Shown here one piece after another: positions 1 through 8,997 of a stretch of DNA of 42,599 nucleotides; the stretch's first letter is position 1; every line of letters starts with the position of its first letter. Origin of the DNA: an uncultured Eubacteriales bacterium (GTDB taxonomy: Bacteria > Bacillota > Clostridia > Christensenellales > UBA1242); contig CATKYT010000008.1 in the NCBI GenBank assembly GCA_949841245.1, positions 1-42,599 on the forward strand. The letters are read 5' to 3'. A model generated the notes under the pieces. It worked only from the letters and a program-made list of their open reading frames with translations, was not told the origin of the DNA and ran no database searches. Both the position numbers and the translations under genes were made by a program.

Positions 1-52
1 GTTATTATTGAAATAATTGATTTAGTTAAGTTAAATTAAACAGGAGTAATAA

Positions 53-2761
53 ATGGGACTTTTTGGAAATGAAAATAAATCACAAGTAAAAAAATTAAGA
101 AAGATTGCTGATAAGGTTATTGAACTTGAAGAAAAATATAAATCTTACAGTGACAGCGAATTGCAAAATTGCACTGAAGATTTTAAAAAGAGATACAATG
201 AAGGCGTAAGTTTGATGGACTTGTTGCCAGAAGCTTTTGCTGTTATGCGTGAAGCATCATCAAGAGTGCTTAATATGCGTCATTTTTACACTCAGATTTT
301 GGGCGGAATAGCACTTCATCAAGGCCGTATTGCAGAAATGGCCACAGGTGAAGGTAAAACTTTGGTTGCCACTTTGCCTGCTTACTTAAACGCTATTTCT
401 GGGCTTGGAGTGCATGTTGTAACTGTCAATGAATATTTGGCAAAGCGTGACGCTGAATGGATGGGAAAAGTTTACAGATTTTTGGGACTTACAGTTGGTG
501 TCATTGTTTCAGGCATGGATGAAAAAGCAAAACGCCAAGCATATAATTGTGACATCACTTATTGCACCAACAACGAACTTGGTTTTGACTATCTTCGTGA
601 CAACATGGCAATCACAAAAGAACAACGCGTTCAACGCGGACACAATTTTGCCATAGTTGACGAAGTGGACTCTATTTTGATTGATGAAGCAAGAACCCCA
701 CTCATCATTTCAGGACGCGGAATGAAATCAAGTGACAATTATATAAAAGCACAAAAGTTTGCCGAAACATTAAAGCCAGACGACTATGAAAAAGATGAAA
801 AGACAAAGGCTTTAAACTTGACAGACAGCGGTGTTGCAAAAGCAGAAAGATTTTATGGCACAGACAACCTTTCAAATGTTGAAAACTTGGAAATAAACCA
901 CTATATTAACAATGCTTTGAAAGCAAATTTCATCATGAACTTAAATGATAACTATATTGTAAAAGATGGAGAAGTTGTCATCGTTGACGAATTTACCGGA
1001 AGAACAATGCCAGGACGAAGATATAACGATGGTCTGCATCAAGCGATTGAAGCCAAGGAAGGTGTGGAAATTAAAGATGAAAACAAGACAATGGCAACCA
1101 TCACATTCCAAAACTTTTTCCGAATTTACAACAAACTTTCTGGCATGACAGGAACAGCTAAAACAGAAGAAGGTGAATTTCGTGCAATTTATAAGTTGGA
1201 TGTTGTTACAATTCCAACAAATCGTCCAAACATCAGAAAAGATGAACCAGACATTGTTTTCACAACAGTAAACGGCAAAATTAAGGCAATTATTGATGAA
1301 ATTAAGCGTCATCATGAAATTGGACAACCAATTTTGGTGGGCACAATAACCATTGAAAAAAGTGAATTGCTTTCAAAAGCTTTGAAAGAAAACAAAATTC
1401 CGCACACTGTTTTAAACGCCAAAAACCACGAAATGGAAAGTCAGATTGTGGCACAGGCAGGCAGAAAAGGTGCTGTCACCATTGCCACAAACATGGCTGG
1501 TCGTGGAACTGACATCTTGCTTGGTGGAAACCCTGAATTTATGGCGAAAAAGCAGATGAAAGACGAAAATTACACTGACGAACAAATTTCTTATGCCACT
1601 GCTTTCAACACAGTTGACGACAAAGATATGAACAAAGCAAGACAGCGTTACAACGAACTTTACAGCGAATTTAAAAAGGTTACAGATGCAGAAAAAGAAG
1701 AAGTTGTAAAGGTTGGTGGTCTTCATATTGTCGGCACTGAAAGACACGAATCAAGGCGTATTGACAATCAGTTGCGTGGTCGTGCTTCTCGTCAAGGGGA
1801 CCCAGGTTCAAGCGTGTTTTTCTTGTCTTTGGAAGACGATTTAATTCGCATTTTTGGTGGCGACAGAATTAAAAGTGTTGCTCAGTTTTTCCGATTGGAA
1901 GAAGACACCCCTATTCAATTGAAAATTCTTTCAAGACAGATTGAAAGTGCACAGAAAAAAATTGAAATGCAAAACTTTGCCATAAGAAAAACAGTTTTGC
2001 AATTTGATGATGTAATGAACGCTCAAAGAGAAGTTATATATAAAGAAAGAAACAAGGTTTTGGATGGTTTGGAAGTGCATGACCAAATTATGAAAATGTT
2101 CCCAGAAGTCATTGCTTCAGTTGCTGAAAAATGTGTTTCTGATGAAAAACCTTATTTTGAATGGGATTTTGCAAAAATTAATCAAGAGTTTGAACGCGGA
2201 CTTCTTGAAAAAGGTCAAAATGTCATTACAGAAAAATTCTGTGAAGGTTTTGACAGCGAAGATTTAGAACATGCAGTTTTCAAACTTGTTCAAAAGCGTT
2301 ATGCTGAAAGACAAGCAGAAGCCGAAAAATATGGCATCGACTTTGAAAAAATTGAAAAATTTGTGCTTTTAAAGGTGGTTGACACCAATTGGATGAATCA
2401 TATTGATGACATGCAAACAATGAAAAACGAAATCTTTGCAAGGGGATTTGGTAATCAAGACCCTGTTTTGGCATATAAAAAAGACAGTTATGAAATGTTT
2501 GACAATATGATTGAAAAAATCAGAGAAATTGCCTGCACTGTGCTTTTAAACACCAGCATTGAAATAAGACAACCAACCCCACCACCACAACCTAAGATGC
2601 AAGAAGCAAGGGTTTATGACCCAGCAATGACAAAACCACAAGTTGTGGAAACCCAACAAATTCAAAAAACCGATGTTCGCACAGAAAGAAAAGTTGGCAG
2701 AAACGAACTTTGTCCATGCGGAAGCGGAAAAAAATATAAAAATTGTTGTGGAAAAGAATGA
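53..2761 (+). CDS. secA: Preprotein translocase subunit SecA
   Basis: DEAD motor motifs (MATGEGKTLVA, VDEVDSILIDEARTPLIISG, TNMAGRGTDILLGG, GRASRQGDPGSS) and C-terminal SEC-C motif GRNELCPCGSGKKYKNCC. Confidence 0.98.
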   Translation: MGLFGNENKSQVKKLRKIADKVIELEEKYKSYSDSELQNCTEDFKKRYNEGVSLMDLLPEAFAVMREASSRVLNMRHFYTQILGGIALHQGRIAEMATGEGKTLVATLPAYLNAISGLGVHVVTVNEYLAKRDAEWMGKVYRFLGLTVGVIVSGMDEKAKRQAYNCDITYCTNNELGFDYLRDNMAITKEQRVQRGHNFAIVDEVDSILIDEARTPLIISGRGMKSSDNYIKAQKFAETLKPDDYEKDEKTKALNLTDSGVAKAERFYGTDNLSNVENLEINHYINNALKANFIMNLNDNYIVKDGEVVIVDEFTGRTMPGRRYNDGLHQAIEAKEGVEIKDENKTMATITFQNFFRIYNKLSGMTGTAKTEEGEFRAIYKLDVVTIPTNRPNIRKDEPDIVFTTVNGKIKAIIDEIKRHHEIGQPILVGTITIEKSELLSKALKENKIPHTVLNAKNHEMESQIVAQAGRKGAVTIATNMAGRGTDILLGGNPEFMAKKQMKDENYTDEQISYATAFNTVDDKDMNKARQRYNELYSEFKKVTDAEKEEVVKVGGLHIVGTERHESRRIDNQLRGRASRQGDPGSSVFFLSLEDDLIRIFGGDRIKSVAQFFRLEEDTPIQLKILSRQIESAQKKIEMQNFAIRKTVLQFDDVMNAQREVIYKERNKVLDGLEVHDQIMKMFPEVIASVAEKCVSDEKPYFEWDFAKINQEFERGLLEKGQNVITEKFCEGFDSEDLEHAVFKLVQKRYAERQAEAEKYGIDFEKIEKFVLLKVVDTNWMNHIDDMQTMKNEIFARGFGNQDPVLAYKKDSYEMFDNMIEKIREIACTVLLNTSIEIRQPTPPPQPKMQEARVYDPAMTKPQVVETQQIQKTDVRTERKVGRNELCPCGSGKKYKNCCGKE

Positions 2762-2906
2762 AAAAACTGCGCTTTTGGCTCAGTTTTGACAACAAGTGTC
2801 AAAACATATCGCTTTGATGCTTGTTTTTTCATTTTCGCGACCAAACGAAATCGCACTTTGTAAAAGAGAATAAGCAATTTTTGTTCGTTGGCGATTTGTC
2901 GCGACT
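2759..2906. repeat. Dispersed structured element, copy 1 (overlaps secA stop codon)
   Basis: Stems TGAAAAAAC(2759-2767)/GTTTTTTCA(2823-2831), GTTTTGACA(2783-2791)/TGTCAAAAC(2797-2805), TCGCGAC..AAATCGC(2835-2854)/GCGATTTGTCGCGA(2891-2904); homologous to copies at 26285 and 40560. Confidence 0.85.
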
Positions 2907-3000
2907 TTTTTGGAAGATAGAGAATTAAATTTTAATGACAAAATGCTGATTTAAAATCAGTTTTAATGTTTTTTATTGAAAAAAATGGCAATATAAAAAC

Positions 3001-3210
3001 ATGGAAAATGATACTTTTGGCAAAAGATTAAAATATTTGCGTTCAGAAAAAGGTTTAACTCAAATTCAGTTGGCACAAGAATTGAATATTGATAAATCCA
3101 CCATTGCAAAATATGAAACAGACAAGATAGAACCAAGTCTTTCTATGTTGTTGGTTTTTGTAAGATATTTCAAAGTTTCGGCAGATTTTATTTTAGGATT
3201 GGAAGATTAA
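3001..3210 (+). CDS. Small XRE-family HTH transcriptional regulator
   Basis: 69 aa single HTH_3 domain: LRSEKGLTQIQLAQELNIDKSTIAKYETDKIEPS. Confidence 0.9.
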   Translation: MENDTFGKRLKYLRSEKGLTQIQLAQELNIDKSTIAKYETDKIEPSLSMLLVFVRYFKVSADFILGLED

Positions 3211-3227
3211 TTTAATCTTCTTTTTTT
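3202..3227. terminator. Bidirectional terminator between convergent small genes
   Basis: GAAGATTAATTTAATCTTC followed by T7. Confidence 0.7.
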
Positions 3228-3454
3228 ATAATTTCATCCAAAATTTTGCATGAAAGGTCATCAACATGATTTGTTTTAAAATGTTGATTAAGAATTTTTA
3301 CAAGTTCTGGATTATTCCACAAAAATTTGTTTCTCATGTATGCACAAATTCCAAAATGTTTTGAAAATATGTTTAAATTTGAAACTTTTTCTAAATCAAA
3401 ATTTTTTTCCAAATCTTCCTTAATTTTTTCGATTATTTCTTTTATTATTGTCAT
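3212..3454 (-). CDS. Small hypothetical protein, possibly DUF6794-like
   Basis: 80 aa ORF with RBS-like AAGGAGTAAAT upstream; HFGICAYMRNKFLW...HVDDLSCKILDEI resembles DUF6794 pattern (tentative). Confidence 0.6.
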   Translation of the reverse strand: MTIIKEIIEKIKEDLEKNFDLEKVSNLNIFSKHFGICAYMRNKFLWNNPELVKILNQHFKTNHVDDLSCKILDEIIKKED

Positions 3455-3541
3455 ATTTACTCCTTAAATTCTGATTAATAGTCAGAATATAAGTTATTTT
3501 ACTGATTTTCTGTCAGAATGTAAAAAGAAATGGAGATAAAT

Positions 3542-3745
3542 ATGCAAGGTTTTGGTGAAATCTTAAAAAGTTTACGAAAAGAAAAGGGATTGACGCAGAT
3601 TGAGTTGTCTAAATTGCTGAATTTAGATAAGTCCACAATCGGGAAATACGAAACTGATAAAATTAAACCAAGTTTAGATATGTTGCAAATAATTGCAGAT
3701 TTTTTTGAAGTAACTAGTGATTATTTGTTGGGCAGGGAAGATTAA
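3542..3745 (+). CDS. Small XRE-family HTH transcriptional regulator (paralogue of 3001-3210)
   Basis: LRKEKGLTQIELSKLLNLDKSTIGKYETDKIKPS; ATG at 3542 chosen over 3530 because GGAG lies just upstream. Confidence 0.88.
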   Translation: MQGFGEILKSLRKEKGLTQIELSKLLNLDKSTIGKYETDKIKPSLDMLQIIADFFEVTSDYLLGRED

Positions 3746-3888
3746 GATTTTAATTTTCTAATTCCTAATAAATAGTCAATTTTAAAATCAATTAAATTTT
3801 AAATTTTTCTTTAAAGTGAAAAATTTATTGTAACTTCTTACAAAATTTTCGCAATTTTTCTCTTATTATATATATTACATAAAAATGC

Positions 3889-3918
3889 TTGACAAAATGG
3901 AACTTATTGTGTTATATT
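3889..3918 (+). promoter_or_regulatory. SigA-type promoter of rpsF operon
   Basis: TTGACA (3889-3894), 18 nt, TATATT (3913-3918). Confidence 0.75.
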
Positions 3919-3925
3919 TAAAACG

Positions 3926-3975
3926 CAGTAAAAATACTGTCCTTGTCCTTATTTTTTTATAAGGACCATTAGTCC
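3926..3975 (+). promoter_or_regulatory. Structured 5' leader of rpsF (candidate S6/S18-type autoregulatory leader)
   Basis: CAGTA/TACTG hairpin, GTCCTTAT/ATAAGGAC hairpin and alternative GGAC/GTCC pairing just before SD AAAGGAGGT. Confidence 0.45.
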
Positions 3976-3992
3976 AAAAGGAGGTAATTAAG

Positions 3993-4274
3993 ATGAATAA
4001 GTATGAACTTATGTTTATCATTTCAAGCGATGCCAGCGATGAAAAGAAAGAAGCCCTTATTGCTAAATTTAAGGCTTACATCGAAGAACGCAAAGGCACT
4101 GTTGACGGAATTGATAAAATCGGAATGAAAAAGTTGGCATACCCAATCAACTTCAAAAATGAAGGTTACTATGTTTTGATGAATATCACTTTCAGTCCTG
4201 AAGAAGTTGACGCTATGAACAAACTTATGACCATCACTGATGGCATTGTTCGTCAAATGTTTGTAAGAAAGTAA
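3993..4274 (+). CDS. rpsF: 30S ribosomal protein S6
   Basis: MNKYELMFIIS..., S6 length, followed by ssb and rpsR. Confidence 0.95.
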   Translation: MNKYELMFIISSDASDEKKEALIAKFKAYIEERKGTVDGIDKIGMKKLAYPINFKNEGYYVLMNITFSPEEVDAMNKLMTITDGIVRQMFVRK

Positions 4275-4318
4275 GAAAATTTGATAAACAAAAAGGCTTT
4301 TTGCCTTAGGAGAAAATT

Positions 4319-4747
4319 ATGAATAAAGTTGTTTTAATTGGAAATTTGACAAGAGACCCAGAACTTCAAACCACAAACAGTGGTGTTTCTGTTTGCAGAT
4401 TCTCACTTGCTGTTGCAAGAAGATTTGCAAATTCTGATGGAGAAAGGGAAGCAGATTTCATCAACATTGTTGTTTGGAGAAATCAAGCAGAAAATTGTCA
4501 TAAATATCTTAAAAAAGGCTCTAAGTGTGCTGTTGTTGGAAGAATTCAAACATCATCTTATGATGCAGCAGATGGCTCTAAAAGATATACAACCGATGTT
4601 GTTGCAGATGAAGTTGAATTCATCAGCACAAGAAATGGTGGAGATAACAGTGAAAGCGGTTTCACTCCTTCTGATGAAGGCAAAGTTGCTTCGCCAAAAC
4701 AAACTGCTGAACTTGAAGAAATTGACGATGATTCATTGCCATTCTAA
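4319..4747 (+). CDS. ssb: Single-stranded DNA-binding protein
   Basis: MNKVVLIGNLTRDPELQTT N-terminus and acidic DDDSLPF C-terminal tip. Confidence 0.97.
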   Translation: MNKVVLIGNLTRDPELQTTNSGVSVCRFSLAVARRFANSDGEREADFINIVVWRNQAENCHKYLKKGSKCAVVGRIQTSSYDAADGSKRYTTDVVADEVEFISTRNGGDNSESGFTPSDEGKVASPKQTAELEEIDDDSLPF

Positions 4748-4795
4748 TTAATTTAATCAGTTTGTTGAATTTTTAAATTTTAATAGGAGAATAAA

Positions 4796-5056
4796 ATGAG
4801 CGAAACTGTTAAGACCGAAGAAAAGGTCGTTAAAAAATATCGTAAACCTGCAAAGAAAAAAGTATGTGCTTTTTGTGTTGCTGGTGAAAAGACAATTGAC
4901 TACAAAGATGTAGCAAAAATCAGAAAATACATTACTGAAAAAGGCAAAATTTTGCCAAGACGCCAAACAGGTGTTTGCTCTTATCATCAAAGAGAACTTG
5001 CAAATGCAATCAAGAGAGCAAGAAATATGGCACTTCTTCCATATGTTGGAGATTAA
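4796..5056 (+). CDS. rpsR: 30S ribosomal protein S18
   Basis: [43 protein letters not shown]. Confidence 0.97.
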   Translation: MSETVKTEEKVVKKYRKPAKKKVCAFCVAGEKTIDYKDVAKIRKYITEKGKILPRRQTGVCSYHQRELANAIKRARNMALLPYVGD

Positions 5057-5065
5057 AAGGAGTTT

Positions 5066-5275
5066 ATGATGAAAAAAGAATTACATCCAGATTATCATGA
5101 AGTTACTGTTTCTTGTGCTTGCGGAAACACTTTTAAGACTGGCTCTTGTGTTAAGGGTGACACTCTTAAAATTGATATTTGCAACAAATGCCATCCTTTC
5201 TATACAGGAAAGAAGAAGGTTGTTGATGCCAGCGGAACAGTTGAAAACTTTAAGAAAAAATATAACCTTGACTAA
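5066..5275 (+). CDS. rpmE: 50S ribosomal protein L31
   Basis: [26 protein letters not shown]...[16 protein letters not shown] at 5069 also possible. Confidence 0.95.
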   Translation: MMKKELHPDYHEVTVSCACGNTFKTGSCVKGDTLKIDICNKCHPFYTGKKKVVDASGTVENFKKKYNLD

Positions 5276-5291
5276 TTAAGTTTAATCAATT

Positions 5292-5322
5292 AAAAAAAGA
5301 CGCAAGATTGTCGTCTTTTTTT
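5292..5322. terminator. Rho-independent terminator (bidirectional)
   Basis: AAAAAAAGACG ... CGTCTTTTTTT. Confidence 0.8.
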
Positions 5323-5327
5323 AATCT

Positions 5328-6068
5328 CTATTTGTTTTCATCTCCAAGTCCGCCACGGCCGGTGTCAGATTTTTTTTCTGTTTTTGTGTATATTTTTGTT
5401 GTCTTATTATATGGATTAATTTTGCTTGGGTTTTCAACTTTTATTGAATTTTTTGGTAACAAATTATTGCACTTGTTTGCCATTAATTCCAAATATTCAT
5501 TTGCTGTTGTTTCAAACAAAGAGTAAAACAAAATTTGGCTGATTTTTGGAAATTGATTTTGCAAAAATTCAGCAACATTGGTTTTGTTTGCTTCCGCAAG
5601 ATTATAAATTTCTTGTTGAGTTGCTTTAATCAATTTATTGCCGAAAAACATATGCAAAGCATTTGGAGTAGAATCCAAAAGTGGAAGCAATTTAAGTTTT
5701 GGAAGGCTTGGGATGTTTTTTACTTTTTCCGTGGCTAAAAGTTCCAGTCTTTCCTTGGTTTTTAAAAGTAAAAATCCAGCATTGTCAGCTGCCAATTGTT
5801 TTATTGTGAAATGAACTAAATCGTTTTCTGTGAAATTCATAAAACTCTCAACAGAATCTGCTTTAAGTCTAATCAAAACTTCTTGGTTTGGCTTATAGAT
5901 ATCATAAATATTGTTGAAAGCATCTAATTTTATGTAATATCCCATAAATATGCCATCTTGAATTTGCCAAGTTTTGAAATTTGTTCTCAAATTTAATGGA
6001 CTTGAAACTTCACTTTGTGCTTTAACTATATCTTTTAAAGTTATCAATTTGTTTTGGGGTAAATTCAT
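5328..6068 (-). CDS. Hypothetical protein
   Basis: Long ORF; start set at ATG 6068 with upstream AAGGAG. Confidence 0.7.
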   Translation of the reverse strand: MNLPQNKLITLKDIVKAQSEVSSPLNLRTNFKTWQIQDGIFMGYYIKLDAFNNIYDIYKPNQEVLIRLKADSVESFMNFTENDLVHFTIKQLAADNAGFLLLKTKERLELLATEKVKNIPSLPKLKLLPLLDSTPNALHMFFGNKLIKATQQEIYNLAEANKTNVAEFLQNQFPKISQILFYSLFETTANEYLELMANKCNNLLPKNSIKVENPSKINPYNKTTKIYTKTEKKSDTGRGGLGDENK

Positions 6069-6170
6069 AGAAACTCCTTTATACATATTAATTATATTAC
6101 AAAAACTTGAGTTTGTCAAGATTTACTGGGTTTAAAGTTATTTTTATCGCTTTTTGGCAATAATTTACGC

Positions 6171-7928
6171 ATGGATAGGTTTGTTTTTCCAACTTCAAAT
6201 GGTGTTGTGGTTTCCAGTGCTGACAAAAAAGTGATTTCTGCAACCAATTGTCAAGGTGAAAAGAAATTGAAAAGTGCACTTACAAAAAATAAAATTGTGT
6301 TTTGGCACTTTCCTTTTTTAAGGGGATTGCAAATTTTTTTCTGTGGGCTTTTGGCTTTTTTTGATGCTCTTATAATGTCTTTGGATTTATGCGACAATTC
6401 CAAAATTAAGAAAGACAACAAATATTATATGCAAAAACTGATTGTTTTGGGAGCAGTTGTGATTTTTGCTTGTTTAATTTCTTTTTTTGTTTTGGGCAGT
6501 TTTCCCAACAAATTGGCGGTTTTAATTGTTGGGCTTTTTGGAAATTCTTTTTTAAGAAATTTGCTTGTTGTGTTGTTTAAAGTTTTGTTTTTTGTCATTG
6601 TGATTTTGTGTTTAAGGTGTTTTGCCAATGTTTGCGAATGTTTCAGGTTTAACCGTGCTTGTGACAAGTTGCAAAGTGAACAGGTTTTGAACAAGTCAAA
6701 AAAGAAACAAACGCAAAACTTGAAAACTAAAAACAAGCAAAAACAAACCAAGAAAAATATTGCAAAAAAAGAAATGTTTGTGCCAAATTTCTTAAATTAT
6801 CTTATTTTTGTTTTTCTTTTAGATGTTTCTGTGGTAACATTATGTGGAGCAAGTTTTGGTTTTTGGTTCAACTTGGCTTTTTCAGTTGCACTTATGCTTG
6901 TATGCGTAAGCGTGGGTTATGAAATTGCATGGGTTGTGGAAAATGTGGTTTGGCTTAGATGGCTCAGGTTTGTGACGGGTGCTTTGGTTTTTGTCAAACC
7001 TTCAAGAACACACACCGAAACAGTCAATGTTGCCATGACTGAACTTGGACTGCTTATTACACAAAAGGACAGAGAATTGGTGGTTGACGAAAATAAAAAG
7101 GCTTTTTCAGTCGTTTATAATGAAGTTAGAAACAAACTTATTTCTGCTGGCATCAATGACAAAAGTGATGCTGATTGGCTTATTGCCACAATTTTAGGCA
7201 AAAATCGTGCAGAAATAAAACTTACACCTTTTGTGACAGATAAACAAGAACAAGAAATTTTGCGTGCAGCAGACAGACGTGCAAAAGGGGAAAGTTTGGA
7301 CAATATATTTGGTTGGACAGAATTTTATGGAATAAGATTTGATGTTAACAAAAAAGTCCTTACTCCAAGAATGGAAACAGAAATTTTGGTGGAACAAGTT
7401 TTAAAAGCACAGAAAGAATTTAAAAAACCGAAAATTCTTGATTTGGGAACAGGCTCTGGGGCAATTGCGATTGCTTTGGCAAAGAATTGTGAAGCTGAAA
7501 TTACGGCAATTGATGTCAGTAAGACTGCACTGGCCACTGCACAAAACAATGCCAAGAAAAACGATGTGAAAGTGGAATTTTTGCATTCAAATTTGTTTGA
7601 AAACTTGAAATGGCGACAAAGATTTGATATAATAGTGTCAAATCCGCCATACATTAAAACGGCAGACATCGAAAAATTGGATAAGAATGTTAAAGATTGT
7701 GACCCACATTTGGCACTTGATGGTGGTGAAGATGGATTGGATTTTTATCGCGAAATCACAAAAAAAGCAGGCAAAAGGTTAAACGATGGTGGGCAGCTTT
7801 TCTTTGAAGTGGGAAAAGGTCAAGCATCAGCGGTTCGTAAGATTATGAAAGATTGTGGTTTTGAAGATGTTAAAACAATAAAAGATTACAATAAAATTGA
7901 AAGAGTGGTTTATGGAAGATTTAAGTAA
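6171..7928 (+). CDS. prmC: Fusion: degenerate DUF1385/YqhQ-like membrane domain (N-term) + PrmC release-factor glutamine methyltransferase (C-term)
   Basis: Uninterrupted 585 aa ORF. C-terminal half has ILDLGTGSGAIAIALA and IIVSNPPYI and sits beside prfA; N-terminal half has multiple hydrophobic segments, FPFLRGLQ-like and WLRFVTGALVF..TETVNVAMTEL resembling DUF1385 ends. Confidence 0.85.
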   Translation: MDRFVFPTSNGVVVSSADKKVISATNCQGEKKLKSALTKNKIVFWHFPFLRGLQIFFCGLLAFFDALIMSLDLCDNSKIKKDNKYYMQKLIVLGAVVIFACLISFFVLGSFPNKLAVLIVGLFGNSFLRNLLVVLFKVLFFVIVILCLRCFANVCECFRFNRACDKLQSEQVLNKSKKKQTQNLKTKNKQKQTKKNIAKKEMFVPNFLNYLIFVFLLDVSVVTLCGASFGFWFNLAFSVALMLVCVSVGYEIAWVVENVVWLRWLRFVTGALVFVKPSRTHTETVNVAMTELGLLITQKDRELVVDENKKAFSVVYNEVRNKLISAGINDKSDADWLIATILGKNRAEIKLTPFVTDKQEQEILRAADRRAKGESLDNIFGWTEFYGIRFDVNKKVLTPRMETEILVEQVLKAQKEFKKPKILDLGTGSGAIAIALAKNCEAEITAIDVSKTALATAQNNAKKNDVKVEFLHSNLFENLKWRQRFDIIVSNPPYIKTADIEKLDKNVKDCDPHLALDGGEDGLDFYREITKKAGKRLNDGGQLFFEVGKGQASAVRKIMKDCGFEDVKTIKDYNKIERVVYGRFK

Positions 7929-8997
7929 AGAATTTTTGGAAAAAACAGAAAAATCAAAGGTCAGATTTGATGAACTTACTGACCTTATTTCTCGCCCTGA
8001 AATTTTGGCAGATAACCGAGAATTTAAAAAATTGGTTAAAGAAAGAAATTCGCTTGAAGGATTGGCAGAAGCACATGAAGATTTAAAGAAACTTTTGAAA
8101 GATTGTGAAAGTTGTGAAAAAGATTTCAAAAGTGAAACTGACAATGAAATGAAAGCACTTTTTGAAAGCGAAATTCAAAATCTTAACACTTTGATTGGGC
8201 AGAAAGTTGAAGATATAAAAATCATGCTTTTGCCAAAAGATGAAAATGACGAAAGTAATGCGATTTTGGAAATTCGTTCGGCAGCAGGTGGGGAAGAATC
8301 TGCTTTGTTTGCTCTTGAACTTTGCAGAATGTATTCTCATTATGCTGAAAAATGTCGTTGGAAAGTGGAATATATTGACATGTCAGAAACTGAAATTGGT
8401 GGTGTGAAAGAAGCAACAATTTTGATTAAAGGCAAAGGTGCTTATTCCAGACTTAAATATGAAAGTGGTGTTCACAGGGTGCAAAGGGTGCCAGAAACAG
8501 AAAGTCAAGGACGAATTCACACTTCAACAGCAACTGTTGCGTGTCTTCCAGAAGTTGAAGATATTGATTTTGAAATCTTGGATAAAGATTTAAGAATTGA
8601 TACATATCATTCTGGTGGTGCGGGTGGACAAAATGTCAATAAAGTGGAAACAGCAATAAGAATAACTTATCTTCCACTTAATATTGTGGTTACATGTCAG
8701 GATGAACGAAGCCAACTTAAAAATAAAGAAAAGGCTTTCAACATCTTGAAAGCAAAACTTTATGATTATTATCAAGAACAGCGTGACAGTGAATATCGTG
8801 AAGACAGAAAAAGTCAGGTGGGACGCGGAAACAGAAACGAGCGTATTCGCACTTACAACTATCCACAAGGTCGTGTAACAGACCACCGAACAAATTTGTC
8901 GTCGTATGATTTGGATGGGGTGCTTAATGGCGGACTTGATGAATTTATTGATGCCATGATTTTAAAAGAAAGGACAGAACTGCTTGCACAGGCATGA
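7912..8997 (+). CDS. prfA: Peptide chain release factor 1
   Basis: GGQ motif in YHSGGAGGQNVNKVETAIRI; RGNRNERIRTYNYPQGRVTDHR. Start at MEDLSKEF (7912), overlapping prmC end. Confidence 0.96.
   Translation: MEDLSKEFLEKTEKSKVRFDELTDLISRPEILADNREFKKLVKERNSLEGLAEAHEDLKKLLKDCESCEKDFKSETDNEMKALFESEIQNLNTLIGQKVEDIKIMLLPKDENDESNAILEIRSAAGGEESALFALELCRMYSHYAEKCRWKVEYIDMSETEIGGVKEATILIKGKGAYSRLKYESGVHRVQRVPETESQGRIHTSTATVACLPEVEDIDFEILDKDLRIDTYHSGGAGGQNVNKVETAIRITYLPLNIVVTCQDERSQLKNKEKAFNILKAKLYDYYQEQRDSEYREDRKSQVGRGNRNERIRTYNYPQGRVTDHRTNLSSYDLDGVLNGGLDEFIDAMILKERTELLAQA

Noticed and set aside
941-1327. 128 aa antisense ORF within secA (also 1412-1747 and similar)
   Set aside because: Overlaps a certain gene on the opposite strand; Cys/Phe-rich low-complexity translation typical of antisense of AT-rich coding sequence; no RBS.
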